From assembly GCF_005116465.1 (NCBI RefSeq), contig NZ_SWBM01000003.1:310001-374000 (forward strand): a stretch of 64,000 bases of DNA, in the 5' to 3' direction. Source of the DNA: Robertmurraya kyonggiensis (GTDB lineage: Bacteria; Bacillota; Bacilli; Bacillales; Cytobacillaceae). Positions 1 through 7,924 of this stretch are shown piece after piece (position 1 is the stretch's first letter; every line of letters begins with the position of its first letter). The notes under the pieces are model-generated. The model was not told where the DNA came from. It worked only from the letters and a program-made list of their open reading frames with translations, and did no database searches. A program made the position numbers and the translations under genes.

Positions 1-484
1 CTGATACAAAAGCTTGGAGAAATGAACTGTCCAATTTATGCTCAACGATATCTACCATTTTTTCTAAATATGGACCTACTTCCGTTAACTGTGCAATATG
101 TCCAAAAAAATAGGCAACAAACACAGCGCCGATAAAATTACTGAATGTAATGATTGCTATGTTCTGTATCAATGCTCGATTGTTGATTTTCTTGGCAAAT
201 CTAGCCATAGGTACGGCCATCATATTTCCAGTTAGAAGTTCTCCACCGGCCAACAATGTCAGGATGAGTCCGATTGGAAAAACAGAAGCTCCTAGAATCG
301 TAGAAAACCCTTCAAGTTCTCCTCCGAGCGGAGCTGTTACGCGAATATATAATAAGTAACCAAGTGCAATAAATGCACCAGCCTGAAAGCCTAGGATTGC
401 AGATTTTAATAATGGGTAATGGGCTTTTTTTACACCATTTTGAATAGTAATGGTTGCAATTTCCTCAGGTTTGTAATGAGACAT
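1..484 (-). CDS. Formate/nitrite transporter family protein (3' end outside window)
   Basis: The reading frame starts at ATG 484 with GGAAGG upstream and stays open to base 1, so only about 161 N-terminal residues are seen. The protein begins MSHYKPEEI, then has hydrophobic segments and the FNT-family signature GGELLTGNMM around residues 79-88. FNT proteins are pentameric inner-membrane channels for formate, nitrite or related small anions. The substrate cannot be told from this fragment, and there is no pyruvate formate-lyase or nitrite reductase gene inside the window to settle it. Family assignment is secure; formate versus nitrite is open. Confidence 0.85.
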   Translation of the reverse strand, partial: MSHYKPEEIATITIQNGVKKAHYPLLKSAILGFQAGAFIALGYLLYIRVTAPLGGELEGFSTILGASVFPIGLILTLLAGGELLTGNMMAVPMARFAKKINNRALIQNIAIITFSNFIGAVFVAYFFGHIAQLTEVGPYLEKMVDIVEHKLDSSFLQAFVS

Positions 485-619
485 GTAGACTACATTCCTT
501 CCGTATCTCTTGATTTTGTGAAATAATGCACACAACCAATTTTATAACAAATGGTTCTAGAATCTTGTGAACATTTTAAGTCTGTTTTCACAACGAAAGG
601 AATGTTTCTAACACTTATA

Positions 620-1423
620 TTATTGTTGAGCTTTTAACCCTTCAACATCCGGTTCAGCACCGAACCATTCTTTATAAAGTTCAGCATACTTGCCATTATC
701 GATAATTGTATTTAACGCCTTATCGAATTCTGCTTTTAATTCGCTACCCTTAGGGAAAAGAATTGCATAGAATTCTGCATCAAATGCTGTTGCATCTTCC
801 ACTACTTGTAATTTTTGATCCGGATTATTCTTCACATATGTTTCAATAACCGTGTTATCCGCAACAACCGCATCTGCACCGCCACTTAAAAGTTCTTGAA
901 TCGCAATATTGTTGTCTTCAAACTTCTTCAGTTGCTCGCTGTTTTCTCCAAGAATGGACTCTGCTGCTTCTTGTCCAGTTGTACCGTTTTGAACAGCAAC
1001 CTTCTTATCCTTCAAATCTGCTGCACTCTTAATATCGCTACCTTCTTTTACTAAGATCATATTAGTAGACAAGTAGTAAGGTACTGAAAAATCATAGGAA
1101 TCTTTTCTTTCATCCGTAACAGTAATCGCTGCAACAGCTAAATCAGAAATCTTATCTTCAATTTCAACGAACATTGCATCCCAGCCAGTGTGCTTAATGT
1201 CTACTTGATATCCAGCTTCTTTAGCAACAGCATTGATGAAATCTATATCGAAACCTTCAATCTTATCACCATTCATATATTCCATTGGTGCATAAGCTGC
1301 ATTTGTTACAACTTTAAGTGTTTTTGAATCGCTATCTCCACTTGTTTCGTTTGAGCCACATCCTGTTAAAATGGCCGCAAATGCAACAATGAATAATAAG
1401 CTTAACTTTGTTATCTTTTTCAT
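620..1423 (-). CDS. Amino acid ABC transporter substrate-binding lipoprotein (family 3)
   Basis: A 267-residue protein with a lipoprotein signal ending in the lipobox LTGC (Cys 22), so it should be anchored on the outer face of the membrane. The mature part is a typical family 3 periplasmic-binding fold (GlnH/TcyA/HisJ type): VVTNAAYAPMEY near the start, GFDIDFINAVAKEAGY, and the conserved NGTTGQEAA loop. Members bind polar amino acids or cystine. AAAAGGGG lies just before the ATG. Unusually, no permease or ATPase gene lies next to it; the neighbours are an FNT channel and an enolase-type racemase, so it must use a transporter encoded elsewhere or act as a sensor. The exact amino acid is unknown. 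Confidence 0.85.
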   Translation of the reverse strand: MKKITKLSLLFIVAFAAILTGCGSNETSGDSDSKTLKVVTNAAYAPMEYMNGDKIEGFDIDFINAVAKEAGYQVDIKHTGWDAMFVEIEDKISDLAVAAITVTDERKDSYDFSVPYYLSTNMILVKEGSDIKSAADLKDKKVAVQNGTTGQEAAESILGENSEQLKKFEDNNIAIQELLSGGADAVVADNTVIETYVKNNPDQKLQVVEDATAFDAEFYAILFPKGSELKAEFDKALNTIIDNGKYAELYKEWFGAEPDVEGLKAQQ

Positions 1424-1561
1424 TTTTGTCTACCCCTTTTATATTCTAGTAAATTATTTTATGTCTTCTTTAACATGTTTTAATTATACTTACCCATGAT
1501 TATTTATGCAATATATTTTTTCAAAATATTATTATGGTAGATAATTACTGTATATAGATGT

Positions 1562-1601
1562 ATAAAAATAAGAAAAACGATAGATTTTATCCTATCGTTT
1601 T
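1562..1601 (-). terminator. Rho-independent terminator of the racemase gene
   Basis: Minus strand: the 10-bp stem AAAACGATAG / CTATCGTTTT (arms 1592-1601 and 1574-1583) is followed by a T-rich run. The upstream arm overlaps the last codons and stop of the racemase gene. Confidence 0.75.
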
Positions 1602-2713
1602 GGTTTAAATATTCTTTTTTCGATTCGATATTCTTCAAGTGCACTCCAATTAATGTCGTAACCAATGCCCGGCTTAGTTGGAACTTTGATTACACCATTA
1701 TCCATTGTCACTTCGGGTTCAATAATGTCTTTTTTCCAATAACGATCGGAAGCTGAAGTATCGCCTGGTAACACAAACTGGTCCAAAGTCGTAATCGCAA
1801 TATTATGAGCTCTTCCTATCCCAGCATCCAGCATACCGCCACACCAAACCGGAATATTATGTTGCTTGCAGTAATCATTGATTTTCTTTGACTCTGTTAA
1901 ACCACCAACACGACCAACCTTCACATTAATGACTTTACAGCTACCTAGTTCTATCGCCATTTTTGCATCGTTCAATGAATAGATGCTTTCATCTAGACAT
2001 ATCGGCGTTTGTAATTTCTGTTGAAGCTTTGCATGTTCCATTATGTCATCATGCCCTAATGGTTGCTCAATCATCATGAGATTGTATTCATCTAGTTTCT
2101 TTAAGCGCTCAATGTCCTGCAGTGTATAGGCAGAGTTTGCGTCCACCATAAGCGGAATGTCAGGAAACTGTCTTCTTACCTCTTTGATAACATCTATATC
2201 CCAGCCTGGCTTGATTTTCATTTTTATGCGCTTATAGCCTTCGGTTGCATATTTTTCGATTGTTGACAGCAAATCCTTCACTGTCGGTTGAACGCCGATA
2301 CTAACACCAACATCAATCTCTTTTTTCGAACCCCCAAGACTTTCGGCTAAAGTTTGATTATGCCGTTTTGCATGCAAGTCCCACACGGCCCCTTCAAGGG
2401 CAGCCTTGGCCATTGTATTTCTTTTAATAGAAGAAAAGCGTCTCGTAACATCATTTGGATGTTCAATCGGTGCTTCAAACAACAGTGGAATTAAGAAATC
2501 CTCCATCATATGCTCGACCGTTTTGACCGTTTCTTCTGTATACCAAGGGCTCGTAAATGCAACAGATTCACCGTAGCCTCGATGACCGTCTTGATCGATC
2601 ATTTCAATAACAAAGAAGTCTTTTTCCTGCATTGTGCCAAAGCTTGTGGAAAACGGATCATTCAGCGTCATCCGAAGACGGTGAAGAATAATTTCCTTTA
2701 TGTATATGGTCAT
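1592..2713 (-). CDS. menC: N-succinylamino acid racemase / o-succinylbenzoate synthase-type enolase
   Basis: A 373-residue enolase-superfamily protein of the muconate-lactonizing subgroup, closest in pattern to the Bacillus/Geobacillus NSAR/OSBS (menC type 2) enzymes. Visible active-site elements are the KMKIKPG lysine motif, metal ligands in LMVDANS, MIEQPL and CLDES, and the second lysine in NVKVGR. Such enzymes either make o-succinylbenzoate for menaquinone or racemize N-succinyl amino acids; many do both. AAAGGAG lies 8-9 bases before the ATG. No menaquinone gene is adjacent; the gene follows a small HTH protein by 27 bp, and a terminator closes the pair. The isolation from men genes leans towards racemase use, but sequence alone does not separate the two roles. 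Confidence 0.8.
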   Translation of the reverse strand: MTIYIKEIILHRLRMTLNDPFSTSFGTMQEKDFFVIEMIDQDGHRGYGESVAFTSPWYTEETVKTVEHMMEDFLIPLLFEAPIEHPNDVTRRFSSIKRNTMAKAALEGAVWDLHAKRHNQTLAESLGGSKKEIDVGVSIGVQPTVKDLLSTIEKYATEGYKRIKMKIKPGWDIDVIKEVRRQFPDIPLMVDANSAYTLQDIERLKKLDEYNLMMIEQPLGHDDIMEHAKLQQKLQTPICLDESIYSLNDAKMAIELGSCKVINVKVGRVGGLTESKKINDYCKQHNIPVWCGGMLDAGIGRAHNIAITTLDQFVLPGDTSASDRYWKKDIIEPEVTMDNGVIKVPTKPGIGYDINWSALEEYRIEKRIFKPKR

Positions 2714-2740
2714 AAATTAGGACTCCTTTGGTACCGGACA

Positions 2741-2971
2741 TTAATCTTCATCTTTAATATCAATGTCTTCAGGAATCGGCTCGTTTAGAATTTCTTCGAT
2801 GAGTTCCTTGTATTTCTCTACTTGCTTTAGATGAGTATTGAATTGCTCTTTATTGACTAAGTATTGCTCCCCATCGTGGAGGGCACGGATTTTTTTCGAT
2901 AAAATAAGTTCATTTACAGCTGATTCAGTAATTGATAAATATTCAGCTGTTTCTTTAACTGTTAGGTACAT
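2741..2971 (-). CDS. Excisionase-family HTH DNA-binding protein
   Basis: A 76-residue protein starting MYLTVKETAEYL, the winged-helix excisionase-type HTH seen in many small regulators (…SITESAVNELILSKKIRALHDGEQYLV…), followed by an acidic tail (PIPEDIDIKDED). The ATG at 2971 is preferred over the longer frame to 3010 because ATAGGAG lies 9 bases before it, whereas the upstream start falls beside a terminator. It lies 27 bp upstream of the racemase gene and is probably cotranscribed. There is no integrase or phage gene nearby, so the name reflects the fold and not an excision role. Confidence 0.7.
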   Translation of the reverse strand: MYLTVKETAEYLSITESAVNELILSKKIRALHDGEQYLVNKEQFNTHLKQVEKYKELIEEILNEPIPEDIDIKDED

Positions 2972-3010
2972 AGCGTTGGCTCCTATCCCAATATCTTTCA
3001 CCACATTCAT

Positions 3011-3056
3011 TAAAACAAAAAAGGAGTGCCATTACCAGTAAAGTAATGGCACTCCT
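3011..3056 (-). terminator. Strong rho-independent terminator of the aminotransferase gene
   Basis: Minus strand: perfect 14-bp stem AGGAGTGCCATTAC / GTAATGGCACTCCT (3043-3056 with 3022-3035), 7-nt loop, then TTTTTTGTTTTA. Confidence 0.92.
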
Positions 3057-3065
3057 GAGGAATCC

Positions 3066-4235
3066 TCAATTTTTCACAGCTAAAGCATATTCCTGAAATT
3101 TTTCTACGGCTCTGATCGTATCTACTGAAACTCCTTGCTCATTTAAGGTTTCACCGATTAGAACAATCGCTTGCTCAAGAATTTCGACTGTTGTATTCCC
3201 CATATGTCCCATGCGGAACGCTTTTCCTGCTAAATGAGCTAATGCTCCAGCGACAATCAATCCTTTTTCCGCAAGGGCACTTCGGAATGCTGCATCGTTA
3301 ATGCCTTCAGGATAAAGAATGCAGCTCAAGGTTGCAGCCGCTACTTCTTCATCTGCGATGGCCTTCATTCCATATTCGGCAAGTCCCGCTCGTACTGCTC
3401 TACCATAAGCGGCATGGCGCTTATAGCGATTTTCCATTCCTTCTTCTAAAACAAGTCTCATGCCCTCTTCAAAAGCGTAGACAAGATTCACGGGTGGTGT
3501 CGCAAAGTATTTCGATGGATCATTCATGATTGGCATCCAATTATATATATCACAATAGTAAGCTGGTACTCTCTCGATTTTTTCTCTTGCCTCTAAGGCA
3601 GATTGGTTAAAAGCAATGATTGCTAGGCCAGGTGGAACGCCGATTGCTTTTTGAGAACCAGTTAACACAACATCAATTTTAGCATCAACATCTCCGTAAG
3701 TTTTGCTCATATCCTCTTCCATCGCTGCTGTTGCACAGACTCCATCAAGGATAACGAGTGCTCCAGCTTTTTTGATAATAGGTACAAGAACATTTAAATT
3801 AGCGGCAACGCCTGTAGAGGTATCGGCATGTGTAATCGTAACTGCCTTAAAGTTGCCTTCGCTAAGCTTTTTCTCAACTTCTACGGGGTTAACCTGCTTT
3901 CCCCATTCAGCCTGAAGGACATCTACTTCGATTCCAAAAGCTTGGCCCAGTTTAATAAATCGGTCTCCAAAGTAGCCATGGCTAATCACAAGTAGCTTTT
4001 CCCCAGCAGCTACTGTATTGACAAGGGCCATCTCCATGGCAATCGTGCCTGAACCTGAAATCACGAAGACTTCGCCGTCTGTTTTCAGCATTTGTCTCGT
4101 TTTTTCAATGGCGCTTTTGTAGATGGCAACGAATCTCGGATCCGTATGACTTCTAGTTTCACTTGATAATGCATCATAAATTGAATCGACAACTGGTGTA
4201 GGTCCTGGTATTAAAAGCATCTCTTTGTTACGCAT
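3066..4235 (-). CDS. Class V PLP-dependent aminotransferase (alanine-glyoxylate type)
   Basis: A 389-residue cytosolic enzyme of the class V aminotransferase family (alanine:glyoxylate / serine:pyruvate / ureidoglycine:glyoxylate group). It opens with LLIPGPTPVVDSIYDALS and SHTDPRF, typical of the family, carries the phosphate-binding region ISGSGTIAMEMAL, the aspartate in VILDGVCA, and the Schiff-base lysine in LTGSQKAIGVPPG. The start at 4235 is chosen because GAGGAGG sits 9 bases upstream; a longer frame to 4262 has no such signal. The gene stands alone between two terminators. The amino donor and acceptor pair cannot be fixed: there are no purine-catabolism (puc) or serine genes next to it. 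Confidence 0.82.
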   Translation of the reverse strand: MRNKEMLLIPGPTPVVDSIYDALSSETRSHTDPRFVAIYKSAIEKTRQMLKTDGEVFVISGSGTIAMEMALVNTVAAGEKLLVISHGYFGDRFIKLGQAFGIEVDVLQAEWGKQVNPVEVEKKLSEGNFKAVTITHADTSTGVAANLNVLVPIIKKAGALVILDGVCATAAMEEDMSKTYGDVDAKIDVVLTGSQKAIGVPPGLAIIAFNQSALEAREKIERVPAYYCDIYNWMPIMNDPSKYFATPPVNLVYAFEEGMRLVLEEGMENRYKRHAAYGRAVRAGLAEYGMKAIADEEVAAATLSCILYPEGINDAAFRSALAEKGLIVAGALAHLAGKAFRMGHMGNTTVEILEQAIVLIGETLNEQGVSVDTIRAVEKFQEYALAVKN

Positions 4236-4439
4236 AATCCCATCCTCCTCTAGCATTCTCATTTATGTATACAAACACATTATACTACTTCCAATCTCTT
4301 CCTAACATGCGTTTTTATCTATCTTTTTGAAAAATTCACTTTTTGTTGAACTTATAATTTTTAACTTGCGTAGACCTTTGGGTACTAAAAAAATTGCCTT
4401 TTTCTAAAAATGATACGTATTCAGTGGCCTTGATAGTGA

Positions 4440-4510
4440 CATGAAGACAACTATTTCAAGAATCCAGTGAAACCTGTCCGCATGAGGCTTTCATGAAGAC
4501 AACTATTTCG
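4440..4510. repeat. 52-bp-period intergenic repeat, family A (1.4 copies)
   Basis: Two CATGAAGACAACTATTTC segments start at 4440 and 4492, exactly 52 bp apart, with CTGTCCGCATGAGGC between them. The unit matches the four-copy array at 13319-13535 in sequence and period. Confidence 0.75.
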
Positions 4511-4540
4511 TATTTTCTCGAAATGTACCACATCCAAATA

Positions 4541-4559
4541 GAAAAAGGGCCAGAGCCCT
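4541..4559 (-). terminator. Terminator of the VanW gene
   Basis: Minus strand: AGGGC-TCTG-GCCCT stem (4555-4559 with 4546-4550) followed by TTTTC and further T-rich sequence. Short but GC-rich. Confidence 0.65.
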
Positions 4560-4580
4560 CTCTCTAAATCTACTAACCTT

Positions 4581-5540
4581 CTATAACTGACTCGCATTCG
4601 CCTGCGAAGTCCTTACTTCTACGGTAATGGAACCGCCGTTGACATAGGCTTTGATGAGCATCGGCACGGACTTTTTATTTTGGAATCGGAAATCTGGACC
4701 TCCCCAAGAGACAGTTGCATCCCTTCCGATCGGGACGTAACCGATGTGAATCGAATGATGATGCCATTCAATATACTCCACACCAACTTGGTCGACCGCA
4801 TTAAATAGCGTGGAGGAAGTTTGACAGATTCCTCCCCCAATCCCTTCCACTAGCTCCTTGTTCACAATCTCCATCGCCTTCTGGTAACCTCTCTCCACTG
4901 TACGAGGACCTACCACTTCATTGTAGGAAAAAATATCTCCAACTCCCAAAATCACATTGTTAATCGCAGCTGCCGAAAGCTCAATATTTTTCACCCTTCC
5001 TATTACACTACTATCAAAATACGTCGTATAAGAGGCAAGAACGACTTCATTTAAACTCTGTGCTTCTTCAGGATTGTACTGACTTTCCTGCACTTCTAAA
5101 GGAAGTTCAACTGTTCCTCCTTTTTCCACTGCTGCCAATACTCTTTCCACTAGTTCTGATTCCTTTAGGATCACCCTTGGTTTCCCTTTGATAATTTGTC
5201 CATCTGCGCCAATTCGATCCAAAACCATCCGCTGATCATAGCCCTTTGCTTCATCGGTTCCACTCGCTAAATCCTTCGCCCACGCTTCAAGCTCGTCTCG
5301 GAACGCATCTTCATTCACGTCATATTGCATTTCTCTTGGAACAAAGGAACGAATAATTTCCTTTGTAAAAGGATCGATCACATCGATACTAACAGGCAGT
5401 TCTTTTTCTATTGCCCTTGTTTCTAAGGTTTGAGCCGCCAACACTTTATGTGTGGTAACCACTTTTACTTCCTTTTGACACCCCACAAGCACTACGAAAA
5501 CCATCGCAACTACAAATGACCCCCAAAAAAGTTTCCCCAT
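4581..5540 (-). CDS. VanW family lipoprotein
   Basis: A 319-residue exported protein. The N-terminus (MGKLFWGSFVVAMVFVVLVG, then Cys 21) is a lipoprotein signal, so it should sit on the outer membrane face. Residues ~170-305 form a VanW domain, with GDIFSYNEVVGPRT, GIGGGICQTSSTLFNA and a HHHS motif; the family is linked to glycopeptide-resistance clusters and cell-wall proteins, but its biochemical role is unknown. The 140-residue N-terminal part is not a recognised domain to me. GGGGAGA lies before the ATG. No van ligase or two-component genes are adjacent, so a resistance role should not be assumed. Confidence 0.82.
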   Translation of the reverse strand: MGKLFWGSFVVAMVFVVLVGCQKEVKVVTTHKVLAAQTLETRAIEKELPVSIDVIDPFTKEIIRSFVPREMQYDVNEDAFRDELEAWAKDLASGTDEAKGYDQRMVLDRIGADGQIIKGKPRVILKESELVERVLAAVEKGGTVELPLEVQESQYNPEEAQSLNEVVLASYTTYFDSSVIGRVKNIELSAAAINNVILGVGDIFSYNEVVGPRTVERGYQKAMEIVNKELVEGIGGGICQTSSTLFNAVDQVGVEYIEWHHHSIHIGYVPIGRDATVSWGGPDFRFQNKKSVPMLIKAYVNGGSITVEVRTSQANASQL

Positions 5541-5750
5541 TTTTTCTCCCCATCTTTTTTTATTTATCTATATGCTTGTTACTTAAAAAGGAATCTATTT
5601 CCATTTACCATTTTATTCTGGGATTAAGTCACATATTCCTTGAGACATCCTCCTTAATTCAGAGGAAAGGTGGAAGGATGAATCTTGTAGAAAAATAGGG
5701 ATTAATACGATATATAGGCATAAAGTTTTATTTTTAACGAACAATCACAA

Positions 5751-5784
5751 AATAAAAAAGCCTACTCCCGCTTGGAAATAGACT
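5751..5784 (-). terminator. Terminator of the TraB-family gene
   Basis: Minus strand: 11-bp stem with G-U pairs, AGTCTATTTCC / GGGAGTAGGCT (5774-5784 with 5759-5769), loop AAGC, then TTTTTTATTTT. Confidence 0.8.
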
Positions 5785-5791
5785 CGCACTT

Positions 5792-6964
5792 TTAAATATG
5801 TTTGAAAAATAATCGAATGACATCAGCACCGGCAATGAAGGTACCAACGGAGCTTCCAAGGTTGGAAAGAACCACTACGAGTAAAACGCGGGTTACTTTA
5901 TTGTTCCAAAATCCTTTTACGCTAAAAACATCCTCTGTTAAACGCTCGAAATCTCCTACATTTGGACGGCTGAAATATGCTTGCACAATTCCAGCAAACC
6001 AGCCTGATGCAAGAACTGGATTTAGCGTTGTCATTGGTGCTGCGACAAATGAAGTCAATATCGCTAACGGGTGTCCAAAAGCAATCGCTGTAGCGATGGC
6101 GGAAAGTGAACCGGTCCAAAGTATCCAACTGATTGTCTGATGTAGACCGGCAGATGGATCTGAGAAAAACGTAAAGGCTATAATCGCCACAATTAGAATC
6201 GGAATCGACCAGCCGATAATTTGTGGAACCTTCGATTTAGGAGGCAGCTCTGTCAATTTTTTCAGATCGTGCTCCTTCTTTATTTCTTCTTTAATTCCTG
6301 GAACATGAGCAGCACCTAAAACGGCAACTACCTTTTTCCCTGGAGCCTTTTTAATTTTTTGAGCTAAATACTGATCACGTTCATCAATTAATGGCTTCTT
6401 AAGACGAGGAAAGGTTTCGGTAAATTCATTCAGAACCGAGTTGATCATATCCTGACTCTTCATCTTTTCAAGCTCTTCTTCGGTAATGCTTTCTTTGCTA
6501 AAAATACTCGCAATCACTTGACTTAAAAGCTGCATTTTACCCCAAAAACCTACCTGATGCCAAATACGAGAGAATGTCACTTGGATATTGCGATCCGCTA
6601 AAACGAGCTTCGCTCCCACTTCTTTTGCAGATTCAATCCCTTGAATCATCTCTTGACCAGGTTGTATATCTAATTGTTTCGCCATCCTTTTTTGAAAAGA
6701 AGAAATCGCTAAATTCATCAAAAGTAGGGAAGCTTTTTTTTCCTTGATCACCTTAAAAATATCGGTATCCTTCCACTTGTTTCCTTCCATGATGGACTGG
6801 TATCGTGGCTGGTCCAACTCGACACAAACAGAATCTGGTTGTTCTGCTTCAATGACCTCTTTTACAAGCTCCGCACTTTGTTTAGATACATGAGCCGTAC
6901 CGATTAGTATGTATTCTTTTTCATCTAAAACAATTCTTGTAATGTTTTCATTTTCCAAAGACAT
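5792..6964 (-). CDS. TraB/PrgY family membrane protein
   Basis: A 390-residue protein. Residues 1-240 match the TraB/PrgY domain: LIGTAHVSKQSAELV, VCVELDQPRY and, later, VVAVLGAAHVPGI, which in the family are the paired GTAHVS / GxxHV histidine motifs thought to form a metalloprotease-like site. The C-terminal ~140 residues carry several membrane segments (IIGWSIPILIVAIIAFTFF and others around GHPLAILTSFVAAPMTTLNP). The best-known member, enterococcal PrgY, limits peptide pheromone signalling; in Bacillus the role is unknown. GGAAGG lies before the ATG. It is a single-gene unit with its own terminator. Confidence 0.85.
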   Translation of the reverse strand: MSLENENITRIVLDEKEYILIGTAHVSKQSAELVKEVIEAEQPDSVCVELDQPRYQSIMEGNKWKDTDIFKVIKEKKASLLLMNLAISSFQKRMAKQLDIQPGQEMIQGIESAKEVGAKLVLADRNIQVTFSRIWHQVGFWGKMQLLSQVIASIFSKESITEEELEKMKSQDMINSVLNEFTETFPRLKKPLIDERDQYLAQKIKKAPGKKVVAVLGAAHVPGIKEEIKKEHDLKKLTELPPKSKVPQIIGWSIPILIVAIIAFTFFSDPSAGLHQTISWILWTGSLSAIATAIAFGHPLAILTSFVAAPMTTLNPVLASGWFAGIVQAYFSRPNVGDFERLTEDVFSVKGFWNNKVTRVLLVVVLSNLGSSVGTFIAGADVIRLFFKHI

Positions 6965-7043
6965 AGATTACCTTCCTTTTGGCACATTTCTCCTGCTTTT
7001 CTACATTATACACTAATCTTTTTTGAATCGATATGAAAGTATA

Positions 7044-7080
7044 TAAGAAAAGCACTCGGAGCCATATCGCACCGAATGCT
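7044..7080 (-). terminator. Terminator of the HAD gene
   Basis: Minus strand: AGCATTCGG / CCGAGTGCT stem (7072-7080 with 7051-7059) followed by TTTTCTT. Confidence 0.85.
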
Positions 7081-7096
7081 TCAATTCACAAAGTAA

Positions 7097-7429
7097 TTAC
7101 TGTATTTTTTCTTGTAAGTATAACATTGGGATAATTGTTTTCATTACAGCATCTTCTTCATTTGAACGAGTAATAAAATTCGCTGCTTCTTTTAGTTCCT
7201 GCACGGCATTTCGGACCGCAAAACTATAATTAGCACGAGTCATAAGTTCCAAATCATTATAACCATCTCCGAAAGCCATTGTTTCTTCGGGTGTTACATT
7301 CAATAATTGCTGCAAGTGTTCAACAGTAGTCCCCTTGATCTGTTTTACATCTTTGTATAGCTTTCTGTTAAAGTCACCACTATTATTCAAGAAAGTTCCG
7401 TCCATATCCGTTAAAACAAGCTTAATCAT
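7097..7429 (-). CDS. HAD-family (Cof-type) hydrolase with internal deletion
   Basis: A 110-residue frame with intact start (AGGAGG before ATG 7429) and terminator, but far shorter than the 255-290 residues of Cof-type HAD phosphatases. Residues 1-28 hold motif I (LVLTDMDGTFL); the protein then jumps at about residue 30-33 straight to the C-terminal part with motif IV, FGDGYNDLELM, and the family's usual NAVQELKEAANF segment. Motifs II and III and the whole cap domain are missing. The simplest reading is an in-frame deletion of roughly 450 bp. The product probably cannot act as a normal phosphatase; it is best treated as a decaying gene even though the frame is open. Confidence 0.75.
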   Translation of the reverse strand: MIKLVLTDMDGTFLNNSGDFNRKLYKDVKQIKGTTVEHLQQLLNVTPEETMAFGDGYNDLELMTRANYSFAVRNAVQELKEAANFITRSNEEDAVMKTIIPMLYLQEKIQ

Positions 7430-7492
7430 CTCATTTCCTCCTAAACTTGAATTCTATTTTTTATGATACTTGCCAAATCTTACTTACAAATC

Positions 7493-7873
7493 TTAGACAG
7501 TCAATTCTAGGAGGTTGCCTTCAGGATCTTCTATTACACTCTCATAATAGCCATCTCCAGTAACACGTGGACCATTTACAAGGCGGTAACCATCATTTTG
7601 TAAACGCTCTGTCATCTGATCGACGGATTCCTTACTCCCTAGGGAAATAGCAATATGAGCCCAGCCGATCCGGTCATCCTGATCTTTCTTATCAATACCG
7701 AACTTACGCATTAACTCCAAGCGTGCACCATCATCAAATGTTAGAAAATAGGATTCAAATTGTTTATCTTTATTATGATACTTTGAATTTGCTTTTCCAT
7801 TAAAGTACGTAACATAAAACGTTTTCATATTTTCTATGTCTTTAACCCATATTGCCACATGCTCTATTTTCAT
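7493..7873 (-). CDS. VOC/glyoxalase superfamily protein
   Basis: A 126-residue single-domain vicinal-oxygen-chelate protein: [20 protein letters not shown] at the start, GARLELM in the middle, [10 protein letters not shown], and [14 protein letters not shown] at the end, the two βαβββ modules of the fold. His 5, the Glu in LELM, His in WAHIAI and the Glu in LLELTV are the likely metal ligands. The start at 7873 is chosen because AAGGAG lies 10 bases upstream; the longer frame to 7912 lacks a site. It follows the MFS gene by 51 bp and may share its transcript. The substrate is unknown; similar proteins include lactoylglutathione lyases, thiol transferases and dioxygenases. Confidence 0.82.
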   Translation of the reverse strand: MKIEHVAIWVKDIENMKTFYVTYFNGKANSKYHNKDKQFESYFLTFDDGARLELMRKFGIDKKDQDDRIGWAHIAISLGSKESVDQMTERLQNDGYRLVNGPRVTGDGYYESVIEDPEGNLLELTV

Positions 7874-7924
7874 CTCGGTTTCACTCCTTGAGTATTGTTT
7901 TAACTTAATCATGATTGCGCATGA

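Larger units (their letters stand above)
4236..4580. other. Intergenic region with a 52-bp-period repeat
   Basis: This 345-bp gap holds no convincing gene. It contains the divergence from the aminotransferase gene start, one full and one partial copy of the 52-bp repeat described separately (4440-4510), and a terminator for the VanW gene at the right end. Confidence 0.6.

Noticed and set aside
2741-2971. Prophage or integrative element marked by an excisionase-like gene
   Set aside because: No integrase, att-like repeats or other phage genes in the flanks; the HTH type is common in ordinary small regulators.
4581-5540. Vancomycin-resistance cluster because of the VanW domain
   Set aside because: No vanA/B-type ligase, vanH, vanX or vanRS genes nearby; VanW domains are common in ordinary Firmicute surface proteins.
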